From Thermoplasmata archaeon (GTDB lineage: Archaea; Thermoplasmatota; Thermoplasmata; Halarchaeoplasmatales; Halarchaeoplasmataceae), in NCBI GenBank assembly GCA_019594195.1, contig JAFDTP010000014.1, forward strand, positions 1 to 27,675: DNA of 27,675 nucleotides, read 5' to 3'. Both the position numbers and the translations under genes were made by a program. Positions 7,030 to 14,822 of this stretch are shown here, one piece after another. Each line of letters starts with the position of its first letter. The first letter of the stretch is position 1. The notes below the pieces were generated by a model, which ran no database searches, was not told the origin of the DNA, and saw only the letters and a list, made by a program, of their open reading frames with translations.

Positions 7030-8007
7030 TCAGACGTCGGGTTCTCCATCTTCGTCGTATATCTCGTCTTCAGGCTCTTCTACCCACCCACATCTGTCGC
7101 ATTCTTTCTTTCCTTCCAAGAGGTGACCGCACTCCGGACAGCTGTCTTCCAGTTCTTTTTCTTTTTCTTCCAATCCTTCGGTACTTTCGCTGACACTCTT
7201 ATCCATCCGTTTCTTAAGCCAGAGTAGTCCGAAGGCCAGGAAGTAGAACACCGAGGTGGATAGACTCTGCTGTAATGTGATCATACCTAAAGCTGTAGTT
7301 CGCGGTAAAGTAACAGGTCCGAATCCTAGGGAAGTCCTGGTCCAGGCGTAATCTTCTTCCCCTTCGGTCTCTCCCTCTTCGTAGGTGATATTTCTCTTCA
7401 AAGAGAAATAATGATTGAAAAGCCTCTCTGAAAGATCTTCGACCTCCACATAATACTCGACGTTCCCTCCGGTTCCGTTGTGATCCTCCACCGGTTCCAT
7501 CTGATATCCGCCATATTCTTCCCTTCTCAGACCTTCGACACCGGTGTAAGAGATGTTAGCGTAAAGGGAGTAGTTCCTTATCTCACGTTCCTCCAAGTAA
7601 TCTTCGCTCAGATCGACGGTGAGGTTGAATGTGGTCCCCGAGTCGCCGTAAACCGGTTCTACCGTCCCGTTCAAAAGTCTTCCGTCTTCAGATCGGATAC
7701 GCCTGGAGGGTTGATCATAGATCACGCCCGTGTGATAGAGAGACATCGAAAGACCGATAAGGATGATCGAAGCTATGCCCACGACAACCAGCTTTTTGAA
7801 ACTGTTCTCGTCGTAAAGCTTATAGGGTATCAAGATCGCGATCAAAGGGAGTAGTAAGTTCATCAAACATGGATTCATGAAGATCATCCATATCGACGCG
7901 ATGAAAACCGTGAGGATGTATGCCGGTATTGAGTATTTGGACTCCTTTATGACTTTGGTCTTTTCGTTTATGGTCTCAAGCAGTGATATGCCTTCTTCGT
8001 CTTCCAT
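7030..8007 (-). CDS. Membrane protein with large extracytoplasmic loop and C-terminal zinc ribbon
   Basis: A 325-residue protein of no recognised family. It has three hydrophobic segments near the N terminus (roughly residues 26-45, 47-62 and 74-90), then an outside domain of about 125 residues rich in Asn-X-Ser/Thr sites (NGT, NLT, NYS, NIS, NIT), a further hydrophobic stretch near residues 240-265, and a cytoplasmic tail with one zinc ribbon, CPECGHLLEGKKECDRCGW. A highly acidic end follows. The sequons suggest an N-glycosylated surface domain; the topology is inference. AAAGG lies seven bases before the ATG. It stands alone on its strand, 62 nt after hutI. Confidence 0.7.
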   Translation of the reverse strand: MEDEEGISLLETINEKTKVIKESKYSIPAYILTVFIASIWMIFMNPCLMNLLLPLIAILIPYKLYDENSFKKLVVVGIASIILIGLSMSLYHTGVIYDQPSRRIRSEDGRLLNGTVEPVYGDSGTTFNLTVDLSEDYLEEREIRNYSLYANISYTGVEGLRREEYGGYQMEPVEDHNGTGGNVEYYVEVEDLSERLFNHYFSLKRNITYEEGETEGEEDYAWTRTSLGFGPVTLPRTTALGMITLQQSLSTSVFYFLAFGLLWLKKRMDKSVSESTEGLEEKEKELEDSCPECGHLLEGKKECDRCGWVEEPEDEIYDEDGEPDV

Positions 8008-8069
8008 GTTAGGACCTTTGGTCAGCTACAGTGATATGGAACTTAATAGTCTTTTTGAAGGATGTGCTT

Positions 8070-9308
8070 TCAAAAGACCCTATCTCCGGATTTGTATACT
8101 TCTTCGACCAGGTTGACGCCGAACCTGTAAGGTATGTGCATATGGTTAGGTACGTCCAATATCAAAAAGTCGGCTTTTTTCCCGCTTTCGAGAGAACCCA
8201 CATCGTCTCTATCCAGGGCTTTAGCCGCGTTGAAGGTCGCGGCGGTGAGCGCCTCCGAAGGAGTCATCTTCATCTGAAGACATGCTAGAGTTATCACGGA
8301 CTGCATGCTCTCGGTCCAGCAGTTGGGATTCAAGTCTGTAGCCAGGGCAAGAGCCATGCCCCTATCCAGCATCTTTCTGGCCGGTGAGTACTCGTCATCC
8401 ATGAGCATGAAAGGCGTTCCAGGGAGTAGTATACCTATCGTTCCACTGTCAGCGAGTTTGTCTATATCCTCATCGCTGGTCTTGACCAGATGCTCAGCGG
8501 ATATCGCCTGGATCTCTGAAGCCATCGAACTGCATCCGATATTCTCTATCTCGTCAGCATGTACACGTGCTTCCATCCCGCTCTCCTTCGCCGCTTCTAA
8601 CAGCCTTCGACTATCATCGGCGGAAAAAACACCCTTTTCACAGAACACGTCGCAGTATTCTGCCAGCCCTCTATCGATGATCTCAGGCAGGACCTCCTTT
8701 ATGCAGAAGTCGATGTAATGTCCTTCGTCTTCAAATTCGGGTGGTAATGAATGCGCACCGAGATATGTGGGTACTAAATCCACAGCATGTTCATCGTTCA
8801 ATTCATCGATGGCTTCGAGCGATTTTATCTCGTTCTTTTTGTCCAGACCATAACCGCTCTTCGCTTCGGCTGTCGTCGTGCCGTTCTCCAGCATGCCGTT
8901 CAACCTTTTGGCGGCCTGTTCCTTCAGTTTTTCTTTGGACGCCTTTCTCGTCGATCTTACGGTACTGAGTATGCCGCCGCCCTCTTCCAATATCTCCATG
9001 TAGCTCTTACCTTCTATCTTCATCTGAAGTTCCTCTTCCCTGGAACCCGCGTATACGAGATGGGTGTGTGGATCGACGAAACCGGGGATGACGGTCCTAC
9101 CGGAGGCGTCAACGATCTCTTCAGCCTCGTAACTTTCCTCCAACTCTTCGGTCTCACCGACGTCGATTATCTTTTCCTCTCGTATAGCTAGAGCACCGTT
9201 CTCGATCTTACCCGTATCTTTCATCTCTTCTCCCTTCCTCGGTCTATCGGGTCCCTGCAGGGTGTGCATCTCGGAGATATCCTTGACTAAAATATCAGCT
9301 TCTTTCAT
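8070..9308 (-). CDS. hutI: Imidazolonepropionase
   Basis: A 412-residue amidohydrolase that opens 4-imidazolone-5-propionate to N-formimino-glutamate, the third step of histidine degradation. Seen: the metal-binding FVDPHTHLVYAGSR (His81, His83), GGGILSTVRSTR, the substrate-arm segment TTTAEAKSGYGL, VHADEI, SAEHL and the metal aspartate in ATDLNPN. The ATG at 9308 was chosen, not an upstream frame opening, because GGTGATC precedes it with the usual spacing and homology begins there. The upstream extension overlaps another coding frame. No other hut gene is in the window. It follows atpD and a small membrane protein in what looks like one transcript. Confidence 0.93.
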   Translation of the reverse strand: MKEADILVKDISEMHTLQGPDRPRKGEEMKDTGKIENGALAIREEKIIDVGETEELEESYEAEEIVDASGRTVIPGFVDPHTHLVYAGSREEELQMKIEGKSYMEILEEGGGILSTVRSTRKASKEKLKEQAAKRLNGMLENGTTTAEAKSGYGLDKKNEIKSLEAIDELNDEHAVDLVPTYLGAHSLPPEFEDEGHYIDFCIKEVLPEIIDRGLAEYCDVFCEKGVFSADDSRRLLEAAKESGMEARVHADEIENIGCSSMASEIQAISAEHLVKTSDEDIDKLADSGTIGILLPGTPFMLMDDEYSPARKMLDRGMALALATDLNPNCWTESMQSVITLACLQMKMTPSEALTAATFNAAKALDRDDVGSLESGKKADFLILDVPNHMHIPYRFGVNLVEEVYKSGDRVF

Positions 9309-9316
9309 AAGATCAC

Positions 9317-9472
9317 CTATATCATACCTAGATTTCGGAGCAAGAAGTAGGCGAAGACGATGAACCCGATAACTATCGCTACGGTCGCCCATATCTGACC
9401 TATGGTTATCAGAATATACAGCTTCGCCTTCTTTTCCGAAGTATCGAAATATTTTTCTAACAATTTTTTCAG
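9317..9472 (-). CDS. Small membrane protein with a non-ATG (CTG) start
   Basis: A 51-residue reading frame in the gap between atpD and hutI. It begins MKKLLEKYFDTSEKK if CTG at 9472 initiates, then has one or two hydrophobic spans, with ITIGQIWATVAIVIGFIVFA in the middle, and ends RNLGMI. There is no ATG or GTG that could start it: the frame is closed upstream by a TGA inside the end of atpD. GGTGAT lies before CTG with seven bases between GG and the codon, the same register as the TTG start at 2956 and the hutI ATG. TTG at 9463 is the alternative. Sixteen bases separate it from atpD and eight from hutI. No known family recognised. Confidence 0.6.
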   Translation of the reverse strand: MKKLLEKYFDTSEKKAKLYILITIGQIWATVAIVIGFIVFAYFLLRNLGMI

Positions 9473-9488
9473 CCTATCACCGGCTGTT

Positions 9489-10118
9489 TTAAGATTCTTC
9501 TTCCATCATACTCTTTATCTTTTTCCTTCTGAAGAAGTCCTCTCTTTCCCTCTCTTCCAACTGTCTCTCTATGTATTTTATAGTGGCTTCAAGCTTCGGT
9601 ATGTAGTTGTATTCAAGAGAATTGACCCTTCTTTTAGCCTTCTCTATCTCTTCGGAAAGCCTGTTCAGCTTACCCTCCACTTCTGCCAGTTCCAGTGAGA
9701 GTTCGAGGGCCTTTCTGAAGTTCTCTACCGTTTCGTCCAATCTTATCGAGGTATCGGCATAGCCGTAGAACTTTTCTTTTGAGACCTCAGGATGTAGCTC
9801 AGGGACGCTGACACCCATTATATTATCGGACTCTATCTCCACTCCGCCGATCTTTTCCGCACCGTCGGCCGCGCTCTCGATATCGCTGCTGCCCATCACC
9901 ATCTGAGCTTCGACCAAACTGTCAAAACTCTCTTCAAGTATCTCTTCTAGCTCGTCCCTGAGTTCTCTCCTTCTATCGACTATTTTGAAGAATTCGTTTA
10001 TGAGAGCGTCTTTTTTCTCGCTGAGCAGATCGTGGCCGTTCTCGGCAAGGATCTTTCTTTTCTTGATCCGGAGTAGTTCCATCCGGGTAGGTTTGACGTC
10101 CTCGAGTCTTTCAGCCAT
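9489..10118 (-). CDS. atpD: A-type ATP synthase subunit D (central stalk)
   Basis: A 209-residue subunit D, the coiled-coil rotor shaft of the archaeal A1Ao ATP synthase. The N-terminal VKPTRMELLRIKKRKILAEN helix (residues 8-27), the central GVEIESDNIMGVSVPEL loop and the C-terminal KAKRRVNSLEYNYIPKLEATI helix are diagnostic. No other ATPase subunit is nearby, although D normally follows A and B in one operon. A TATA-like AAAATATATAA around 10150 suggests its own promoter. The two genes after it on this strand are a small membrane protein and hutI. Confidence 0.95.
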   Translation of the reverse strand: MAERLEDVKPTRMELLRIKKRKILAENGHDLLSEKKDALINEFFKIVDRRRELRDELEEILEESFDSLVEAQMVMGSSDIESAADGAEKIGGVEIESDNIMGVSVPELHPEVSKEKFYGYADTSIRLDETVENFRKALELSLELAEVEGKLNRLSEEIEKAKRRVNSLEYNYIPKLEATIKYIERQLEEREREDFFRRKKIKSMMEEES

Positions 10119-10159
10119 CGTTCCAATTGATGATTGATAGATGTATTATATATTTTCGC

Positions 10160-10675
10160 CTACAGCTTGGAACTTCGATCGAAGTCCATGTACCCTTTCA
10201 GCAGATCCAGAACCTGTTCTGTCTCCGGCACCATGTCTCTTTCTTCTATCTTCGCCTCTAAAGCGTTCAGCTCTACGAACTCGGCCCTCTCGAACTCTAA
10301 AGGGGAGAGTTCTATCTTGTCGGGTTCAGCTTCAACTCTGTATAGACGAACGTTCTCTTTTTCTTCTTTTATATCTTTGGTGAAATATCCGATCTTCTCG
10401 TAGTCCCCTACCAGTCCGATCTCTTCTTCCATCTCCTTCTCTAACGCTTCGTCATAACTCAAACCTGAGGTGACGTGTCCTCCCAGTACAACACTCCAGT
10501 GACTTGGATAGAATCTTTTATCTTCGCTTCTTTGAGTCATCAGCAGTTTTCCGTCGGGATCGAAAACGAAGAACATGACGCTCCTGTGTCTCAACCCTTC
10601 ATCGTGAGCTTCTTTTCTGCTTCTTACATCTATCACTTCGTCCTCCTCATCCACGATGTCGAGTTCTTCAGTCAT
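10160..10675 (-). CDS. Nudix hydrolase (IPP-isomerase-like N terminus, YfcD type)
   Basis: A 171-residue Nudix enzyme, hydrolysing nucleoside diphosphates linked to another moiety. The start EELDIVDEEDEVIDVRSRKEAH and HRSVMFFVFDPDGKLLMTQR match the YfcD/IDI-like branch. The Nudix box runs GGHVTSGLSYDEALEKEMEEEIGL, split as GGHVTSG and following residues: the catalytic EMEEE core is intact, but the first Glu of the consensus is Leu and Arg is Lys. The ATG at 10675 is preferred over one 51 nt upstream because a TATA box lies 24 nt before it, fitting a leaderless transcript. IPP isomerase proper is less likely, as its active-site cysteine segment is absent. Confidence 0.8.
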   Translation of the reverse strand: MTEELDIVDEEDEVIDVRSRKEAHDEGLRHRSVMFFVFDPDGKLLMTQRSEDKRFYPSHWSVVLGGHVTSGLSYDEALEKEMEEEIGLVGDYEKIGYFTKDIKEEKENVRLYRVEAEPDKIELSPLEFERAEFVELNALEAKIEERDMVPETEQVLDLLKGYMDFDRSSKL

Positions 10676-10693
10676 GGACAACCATACCAGGGA

Positions 10694-10706
10694 GGGTATA
10701 AGAAAA
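10694..10706 (-). promoter_or_regulatory. TATA box for the Nudix gene
   Basis: Minus-strand TTTTCTTATACCC centred about 24 nt before the ATG at 10675. It lies inside the longer reading frame that starts at 10726, which argues against that longer start. Confidence 0.5.
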
Positions 10707-10728
10707 TTGTTTGTATCCGAATGCAAAC

Positions 10729-10739
10729 GTTTAAGTAAA
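10729..10739 (+). promoter_or_regulatory. TATA box for the MFS gene
   Basis: GTTTAAGTAAA centred about 27 nt before the ATG at 10761, consistent with a leaderless transcript. The divergent Nudix gene uses a separate element. Confidence 0.45.
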
Positions 10740-10760
10740 TCACTTTTATCGTAAATTGAG

Positions 10761-12131
10761 ATGGCGGACCAAGAAGATCAGGAACCCTTCGGTATCAAAA
10801 GTGTCATATCAGACCTAAAGATAGTTCTGAAGTATAGAGAGTTATTGATATTGATCTTCGCGGTCTTCGTCAGCATGATCGGTTTTGGTCTCGTCATGCC
10901 CTTTCTTCCGATCTATGCTTCTGAATTTGGCGCTTCCAAGACACAGATAGGACTCATGCTGGGAGTCTTCTCCATCGTCAAGATAGTCGTCGCTCCCCTA
11001 GGCGGAAAACTCGCCGATACCTACGGTAGAAAACCCATAATGGTCGGTGGGATGTTCGTCTACATGATCGTTATGGCCCTTTTCGGGATGGCGCGTACTT
11101 TACCGGAATTGTTCATATACAGAGGTAGTCAGGGCGCCGCATCCGCACTGGTTTGGCCCGTAGCTATGACATATATCGGCGACATAGTAAAAGAGGAAGA
11201 CAGAGGAAAAGCTATGGGTCTGTATTCGATGTCATTCGCCAGCGGCAACGCGTTCGGGCCTTTATTGGGCGGTTTGATAGCGACATGGTACTCATTATCT
11301 GTTCCGTTCTTCTTCACTTCTGGACTGGCAGCGACCAGTGGGATACTCTTGTTTTTTGGCGTCAGAGAATCCTATGCTGGTTCAAAACACGAGGAAAGCG
11401 AAACTGAAGATGAAGACTCACTTTCGATAATCGACGCGGGACCGACTGCGCAAAGTTCTGGGATCGGATATATACTCAAAGCGCCAGTTCGATTTTTCAT
11501 GACAATATGGAATTACATCAAGATGATAACTCCGTTCCCTAAGCTTTTCTTGGGCCTGACCGTCGGTTCTTTCACCGTATTCTTCGGCCTTTCTATGGTC
11601 TGGTCGATGCTGTCGCTTTTCGGAAAGGAGATACTCCTTTTCTCTGACCTCCATATCTCTTTGATATTCACTTTGATAGGCGTTGTTCAGGTCATAATAA
11701 TGTTCCCTGCAGGGAGTCTTTCCGACAGGATAGGTAGAAAAAAGTTGATCCTCGCGGGCGTGAGTCTCTCGGCAGTGTTTTCTGGCTTGATCGGGTTATC
11801 TACCGGCTTCTTTTTCCTGATGGCCGCTGTTGGTTTTTACACGTTCGGTAGAGCTCTTGCTAGACCTTCTTTTCCTGCGCTCGTATCTTCGTTATCCTCC
11901 ATGAAGCACAGGGGCAAGATGATGGGAGTCTACAACTTCGCTCAGAATGCAGCTTTTGCCACTGGTTCATTTATAGGAGGTGGCGTAGCGGACCTGTTGG
12001 GTCTGAGGTGGCCGTTTTTCGTCGCTATGATAGTGGGTTTAGGAGGATCCGTATTCATCTGGCTGACGGTAAAAGAGCCTGACAAAGCCTCTTTGAAAGA
12101 GCTGGATGATATGGATAGAATTGAAGATTAG
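10761..12131 (+). CDS. MFS transporter, drug-exporter-like (DHA1 type)
   Basis: A 456-residue major facilitator with 12 predicted spans in two halves, joined by an acidic cytoplasmic linker around residues 212-230 (KHEESETEDEDS). Motif A is clear in both halves: GGKLADTYGRKP (residues 86-97) and GSLSDRIGRKK (around 316-326). The first span carries FGLVMPFLPIYASEFGAS, as in DHA1 multidrug or sugar exporters. The substrate cannot be assigned. Its stop overlaps that of the convergent GNAT gene by 4 nt. Confidence 0.88.
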   Translation: MADQEDQEPFGIKSVISDLKIVLKYRELLILIFAVFVSMIGFGLVMPFLPIYASEFGASKTQIGLMLGVFSIVKIVVAPLGGKLADTYGRKPIMVGGMFVYMIVMALFGMARTLPELFIYRGSQGAASALVWPVAMTYIGDIVKEEDRGKAMGLYSMSFASGNAFGPLLGGLIATWYSLSVPFFFTSGLAATSGILLFFGVRESYAGSKHEESETEDEDSLSIIDAGPTAQSSGIGYILKAPVRFFMTIWNYIKMITPFPKLFLGLTVGSFTVFFGLSMVWSMLSLFGKEILLFSDLHISLIFTLIGVVQVIIMFPAGSLSDRIGRKKLILAGVSLSAVFSGLIGLSTGFFFLMAAVGFYTFGRALARPSFPALVSSLSSMKHRGKMMGVYNFAQNAAFATGSFIGGGVADLLGLRWPFFVAMIVGLGGSVFIWLTVKEPDKASLKELDDMDRIED

Positions 12132-12559
12132 ACCTTCTCGCTCTCTCTCTTGGAATAGTACTTGATATTTTTATCCTCAAATCCTAGATGTTCAAAAAAG
12201 TCCATGCCCTCTGGATTGTCCGGTTCGATAAGAGCGGCCCATATCTTGAATCCTTTATTCTCGAACACCCGCTCTAATTCTTCGACCAGAGTTCTCCCTA
12301 TCCCTCGTTCCCTGTACTCCTCTTTTACAGCCAAACGGTTGATCCATCCCTTCCTTCCGTCATCGGTACCGAAAACGATGCCGACGAGTTCCCCTTCATC
12401 ATAGGCACCGACCCAGTACTCCGGCTGTTCTTCCAGCTCTCTTTCGATGTTCTCCCTCGTATCTCTGCCCTCCGGCTTGTAAGGAAGTCCGGCTCCGTCC
12501 CAGAGTTCGAGTATATCTTCGTAATCCTCTATCGTCGGAGTTTTCAGCTCCACTGTCAT
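12128..12559 (-). CDS. GNAT-family N-acetyltransferase
   Basis: A 143-residue GNAT enzyme that transfers an acetyl group from acetyl-CoA to an amine. The acetyl-CoA loop is visible as LAVKEEYRERGIGRTLVEELE (residues 75 on, RERGIG being the Q/RxxGxG/A motif), preceded by the beta-strand VGIVFGTDD and followed by FFEHLGFEDKN. The substrate is unknown. Transcription probably starts close to the ATG from a TATA box shared with the divergent amidohydrolase. Confidence 0.85.
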   Translation of the reverse strand: MTVELKTPTIEDYEDILELWDGAGLPYKPEGRDTRENIERELEEQPEYWVGAYDEGELVGIVFGTDDGRKGWINRLAVKEEYRERGIGRTLVEELERVFENKGFKIWAALIEPDNPEGMDFFEHLGFEDKNIKYYSKRESEKV

Positions 12560-12581
12560 CAGTGGATCAATCTAACAAATC

Positions 12582-12593
12582 TTTAATATATCC
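12582..12593. promoter_or_regulatory. Shared TATA region for divergent GNAT and amidohydrolase genes
   Basis: TTTAATATATCC reads GGATATATTAAA on the other strand. It lies about 29 nt from the GNAT start (12559) and 38 nt from the amidohydrolase start (12626), which has an AAAGG ribosome site in its short leader. Confidence 0.45.
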
Positions 12594-12625
12594 TTTGTTA
12601 ACCTTCCAATGTAAAAGGAATCGAT

Positions 12626-13831
12626 ATGAAAGGAGAAGAGACCATACCTTTACTGCACGATCATCACGCGCATCTGAGCGGTAGAGCGGCCTATCTCGAT
12701 TGTGTCGACCTGTCGGATGTAGAAGAAAAAGGAGAGGCGCTCTCAGCGATAGAGCAGCGCTGTTCACCTGATGAGATCAATGTCGTACAGGGTTGGAACG
12801 ATTCGTATTATTCTTTCAGCGAGTCAGAACTGGAAGATATGCCTCCCGTCTTCATTTGGAACGTTTCCGGACACGGACTTGTTTTCAATGATGAAGCTGA
12901 ACGGAGATCTATCGATAGGTTCAACGATCCATCCCTGATCAAAAATATGAAAGACCCGGATTGGGTGGAGCGAAACCTTTTGAAGGTATCGAAATTGATG
13001 ATGGAGATAGAGGGGATAACTGAAGACAAGATATCCAGGACTAACGACTTTCTGCTGGAAAGAGGCATATACAGCGTGGATGATATGCTGATGCCCTCTG
13101 AAGAAACCCTTAAGAAGTTCAAGGACCTGGATCTAGCTGATAAGACGAACTTCTGGGCAGATCTAGATACGTTCGAGGAGCTAGATGAAAGAGCGCGGGA
13201 AGAGATAGAAGGCATCAAGCTCTTCGCCGACGGAGCGCTCGGCCCTAGAACCGCCGCTCTGGATCGATCTTACCTGGACGGCGGCAGCGGCGTTCTGGTC
13301 TATGAAGAGGAAGAGTTCGAAGATATCTTGCTCGATCTGGAGAAAGAAAAGGTGGCCGTACACGCGATCGGTGATAGAGCCATATCGATGATAGTCGATG
13401 TTTTGGGTAGCCTGGAAAAAGATATAGAGCTCCCGGAAACACGGATAGAACATGCTCAATTCATAGACAAAAAAACGGCCGAAGAGGCTAAACGTTTGGG
13501 CGTAACTTTGAGCATGCAGCCTAACTTCAGCGTCGATTCGGAACACTATTCCGACAGACTATCAGAGAGATATCTCAAAAAGAACAATCCCTTCCGTATG
13601 TTGATTGATGATATCGGGTTCGTTCCCGGTGAAGACCTCGTATTCGGTTCCGACGGCCTGCCTTACGGTGTGGAGGAGGCTTTAAGATCCTCACTCTTCC
13701 CGATCTACGAGAGTCAGAGGCTTTCTTTAGAGGAGTTCATCGACGGTTACTGCGTAGGTAGTGATGACTATGGCAGGATAAAGATAGCTATAGATAGATC
13801 TGAAGAAGAAGTCTCTGTGAACGTGATCTGA
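12626..13831 (+). CDS. Amidohydrolase family 3 protein lacking the outer beta-sandwich domain
   Basis: A 401-residue metal-dependent hydrolase of the YtcJ-like amidohydrolase_3 group. Metal ligands can be traced: HDHHAH (His14, His16), Lys198 in IKLFADGALGPRTA, His246 in VHAIGDRA, His276 in RIEHAQ and Asp343 in GSDGLPYG. Usual relatives are about 530 residues, with a beta-sandwich formed by both ends; here the chain starts directly at the first barrel strand and lacks the closing GKLADLVVLD-type segment. Within the barrel the insertions are also short. AAAGG lies before the ATG in the usual register. Substrate unknown; amide, N-acyl or cyclic imide hydrolysis is typical. Confidence 0.82.
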   Translation: MKGEETIPLLHDHHAHLSGRAAYLDCVDLSDVEEKGEALSAIEQRCSPDEINVVQGWNDSYYSFSESELEDMPPVFIWNVSGHGLVFNDEAERRSIDRFNDPSLIKNMKDPDWVERNLLKVSKLMMEIEGITEDKISRTNDFLLERGIYSVDDMLMPSEETLKKFKDLDLADKTNFWADLDTFEELDERAREEIEGIKLFADGALGPRTAALDRSYLDGGSGVLVYEEEEFEDILLDLEKEKVAVHAIGDRAISMIVDVLGSLEKDIELPETRIEHAQFIDKKTAEEAKRLGVTLSMQPNFSVDSEHYSDRLSERYLKKNNPFRMLIDDIGFVPGEDLVFGSDGLPYGVEEALRSSLFPIYESQRLSLEEFIDGYCVGSDDYGRIKIAIDRSEEEVSVNVI

Positions 13832-13837
13832 TCCCAT

Positions 13838-14479
13838 TCAATCTTCCTTTTCCACATGGATCACGTCTCCGGAGACGAACCTCTCGCAGTCCTCTAGAAC
13901 TAATCTCCCTCTCTCATCTATGTCTTCTACGATACCTTCTTTTTCGCCGCTGACTGTTTTCACTTTAACTTTTTTCCCTATGGTGGAGCAGTAGTCCCTG
14001 TAAGTTTCAAGAATTTCATCGATACCGTAAAAGTTGTGAACTATCTCCTTCAAAAGATCGTCTATGGATACTTCATCATCCGCAAGGTCGGTTATACAGA
14101 CGCTATCGTCTATAGGAGCGACCTCCACATTCAACCCTATCCCGATTATGCCTCTGTCGTCGACTATCTGGGTGAGTATACCGCATATCTTTTTACCTCC
14201 TACAAGAACATCGTTGGGCCACTTCAATCGAGGTTCTATCTTCATATCTTCTAGTGTCTTAGCTACTGCTATAGAAGCTTTCAGCGGTAGAAGGGACTCT
14301 TTATCAGTACAAAGAGAAAAGTAAAGATTACCTGGAGGTGACTCCCAGGAACGATCTTTTCTTCCTTTACCAGCGGTTTGCCTTTCCGCCTGCACGACGA
14401 AATCTTCATCATTTTCGGCACACAGGCTCTTCGCTACTTCGTTTGTAGATCCCGTTTCTTCTAGCCTGTATATCTTTAT
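13838..14479 (-). CDS. birA: Biotin protein ligase (no DNA-binding domain), apparent AUA start
   Basis: A 213-residue biotin-protein ligase that activates biotin and attaches it to the carrier lysine, here surely of the OadA gene in the same operon. Motifs: ETGSTN (residues 8-13), QTAGKGRKDRSW (34-45), KWPNDV (86-91), GKKICGIL (95-102, Lys97) and GIGLNV. The helix-turn-helix of bacterial BirA is absent. Homology begins at MKIYRLEETGSTN, but the first codon is ATA; the frame is closed by TGA four codons upstream (the cupin stop), with no ATG, GTG or TTG between. GAGG precedes ATA with exactly seven bases. The first later start, GTG at 14395, would delete the STN motif. Confidence 0.88.
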   Translation of the reverse strand: MKIYRLEETGSTNEVAKSLCAENDEDFVVQAERQTAGKGRKDRSWESPPGNLYFSLCTDKESLLPLKASIAVAKTLEDMKIEPRLKWPNDVLVGGKKICGILTQIVDDRGIIGIGLNVEVAPIDDSVCITDLADDEVSIDDLLKEIVHNFYGIDEILETYRDYCSTIGKKVKVKTVSGEKEGIVEDIDERGRLVLEDCERFVSGDVIHVEKED

Positions 14480-14488
14480 GTTCTTCCC

Positions 14489-14818
14489 TCACATGAAAGT
14501 CGGAGGAGAACTTACGGTGACGTAGGAAGCCTTTTTTTCCCCTGCATTTTCCGCGTAATGTTTCACATCTGAAGGATGCCAGAGAGTATCTCCGGCTTTC
14601 AGCCGATGGACTTCGTCGCCTACGTGATAGTCTATGACTCCACTCAGAACGAGATGTATCTCTTCGCCCTCGTGTAGGTATTCGTCAGATTTCACACCGA
14701 CTTCCAATTCAGCTATTATGGCCTCCATCTCATCCGATTTCTGCATCAGGCGGAAGACCTTTCCGTTCACTTCCTCCCTCTCTCTTTCCTCTCCTTTTTT
14801 GACCAATACACTTTCCAT
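14489..14818 (-). CDS. Small cupin-domain protein
   Basis: A 109-residue single cupin barrel. The two cupin motifs are visible as LHEGEEIHLVLSGVIDYHVG (residues 48-67) and LKAGDTLWHPSDVKHYAEN (72-90), similar to the C-terminal cupin of XRE-type regulators but without any helix-turn-helix. It sits between oadB and the biotin ligase, 4 nt after the former and 9 nt before the latter, so it is part of the decarboxylase operon. Its role there is unknown; binding an organic acid or metal, or sensing substrate, are possibilities only. Confidence 0.8.
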   Translation of the reverse strand: MESVLVKKGEEREREEVNGKVFRLMQKSDEMEAIIAELEVGVKSDEYLHEGEEIHLVLSGVIDYHVGDEVHRLKAGDTLWHPSDVKHYAENAGEKKASYVTVSSPPTFM

Positions 14819-14822
14819 ATTA

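Noticed and set aside
9309..9392. Longer start for imidazolonepropionase
   Set aside because: The extra 28 residues have no homology, overlap the membrane-peptide gene, and the ATG at 9308 has a good ribosome site.
10676..10726. Longer start for the Nudix protein
   Set aside because: The extra codons contain the apparent TATA box, and homology begins at the later ATG.
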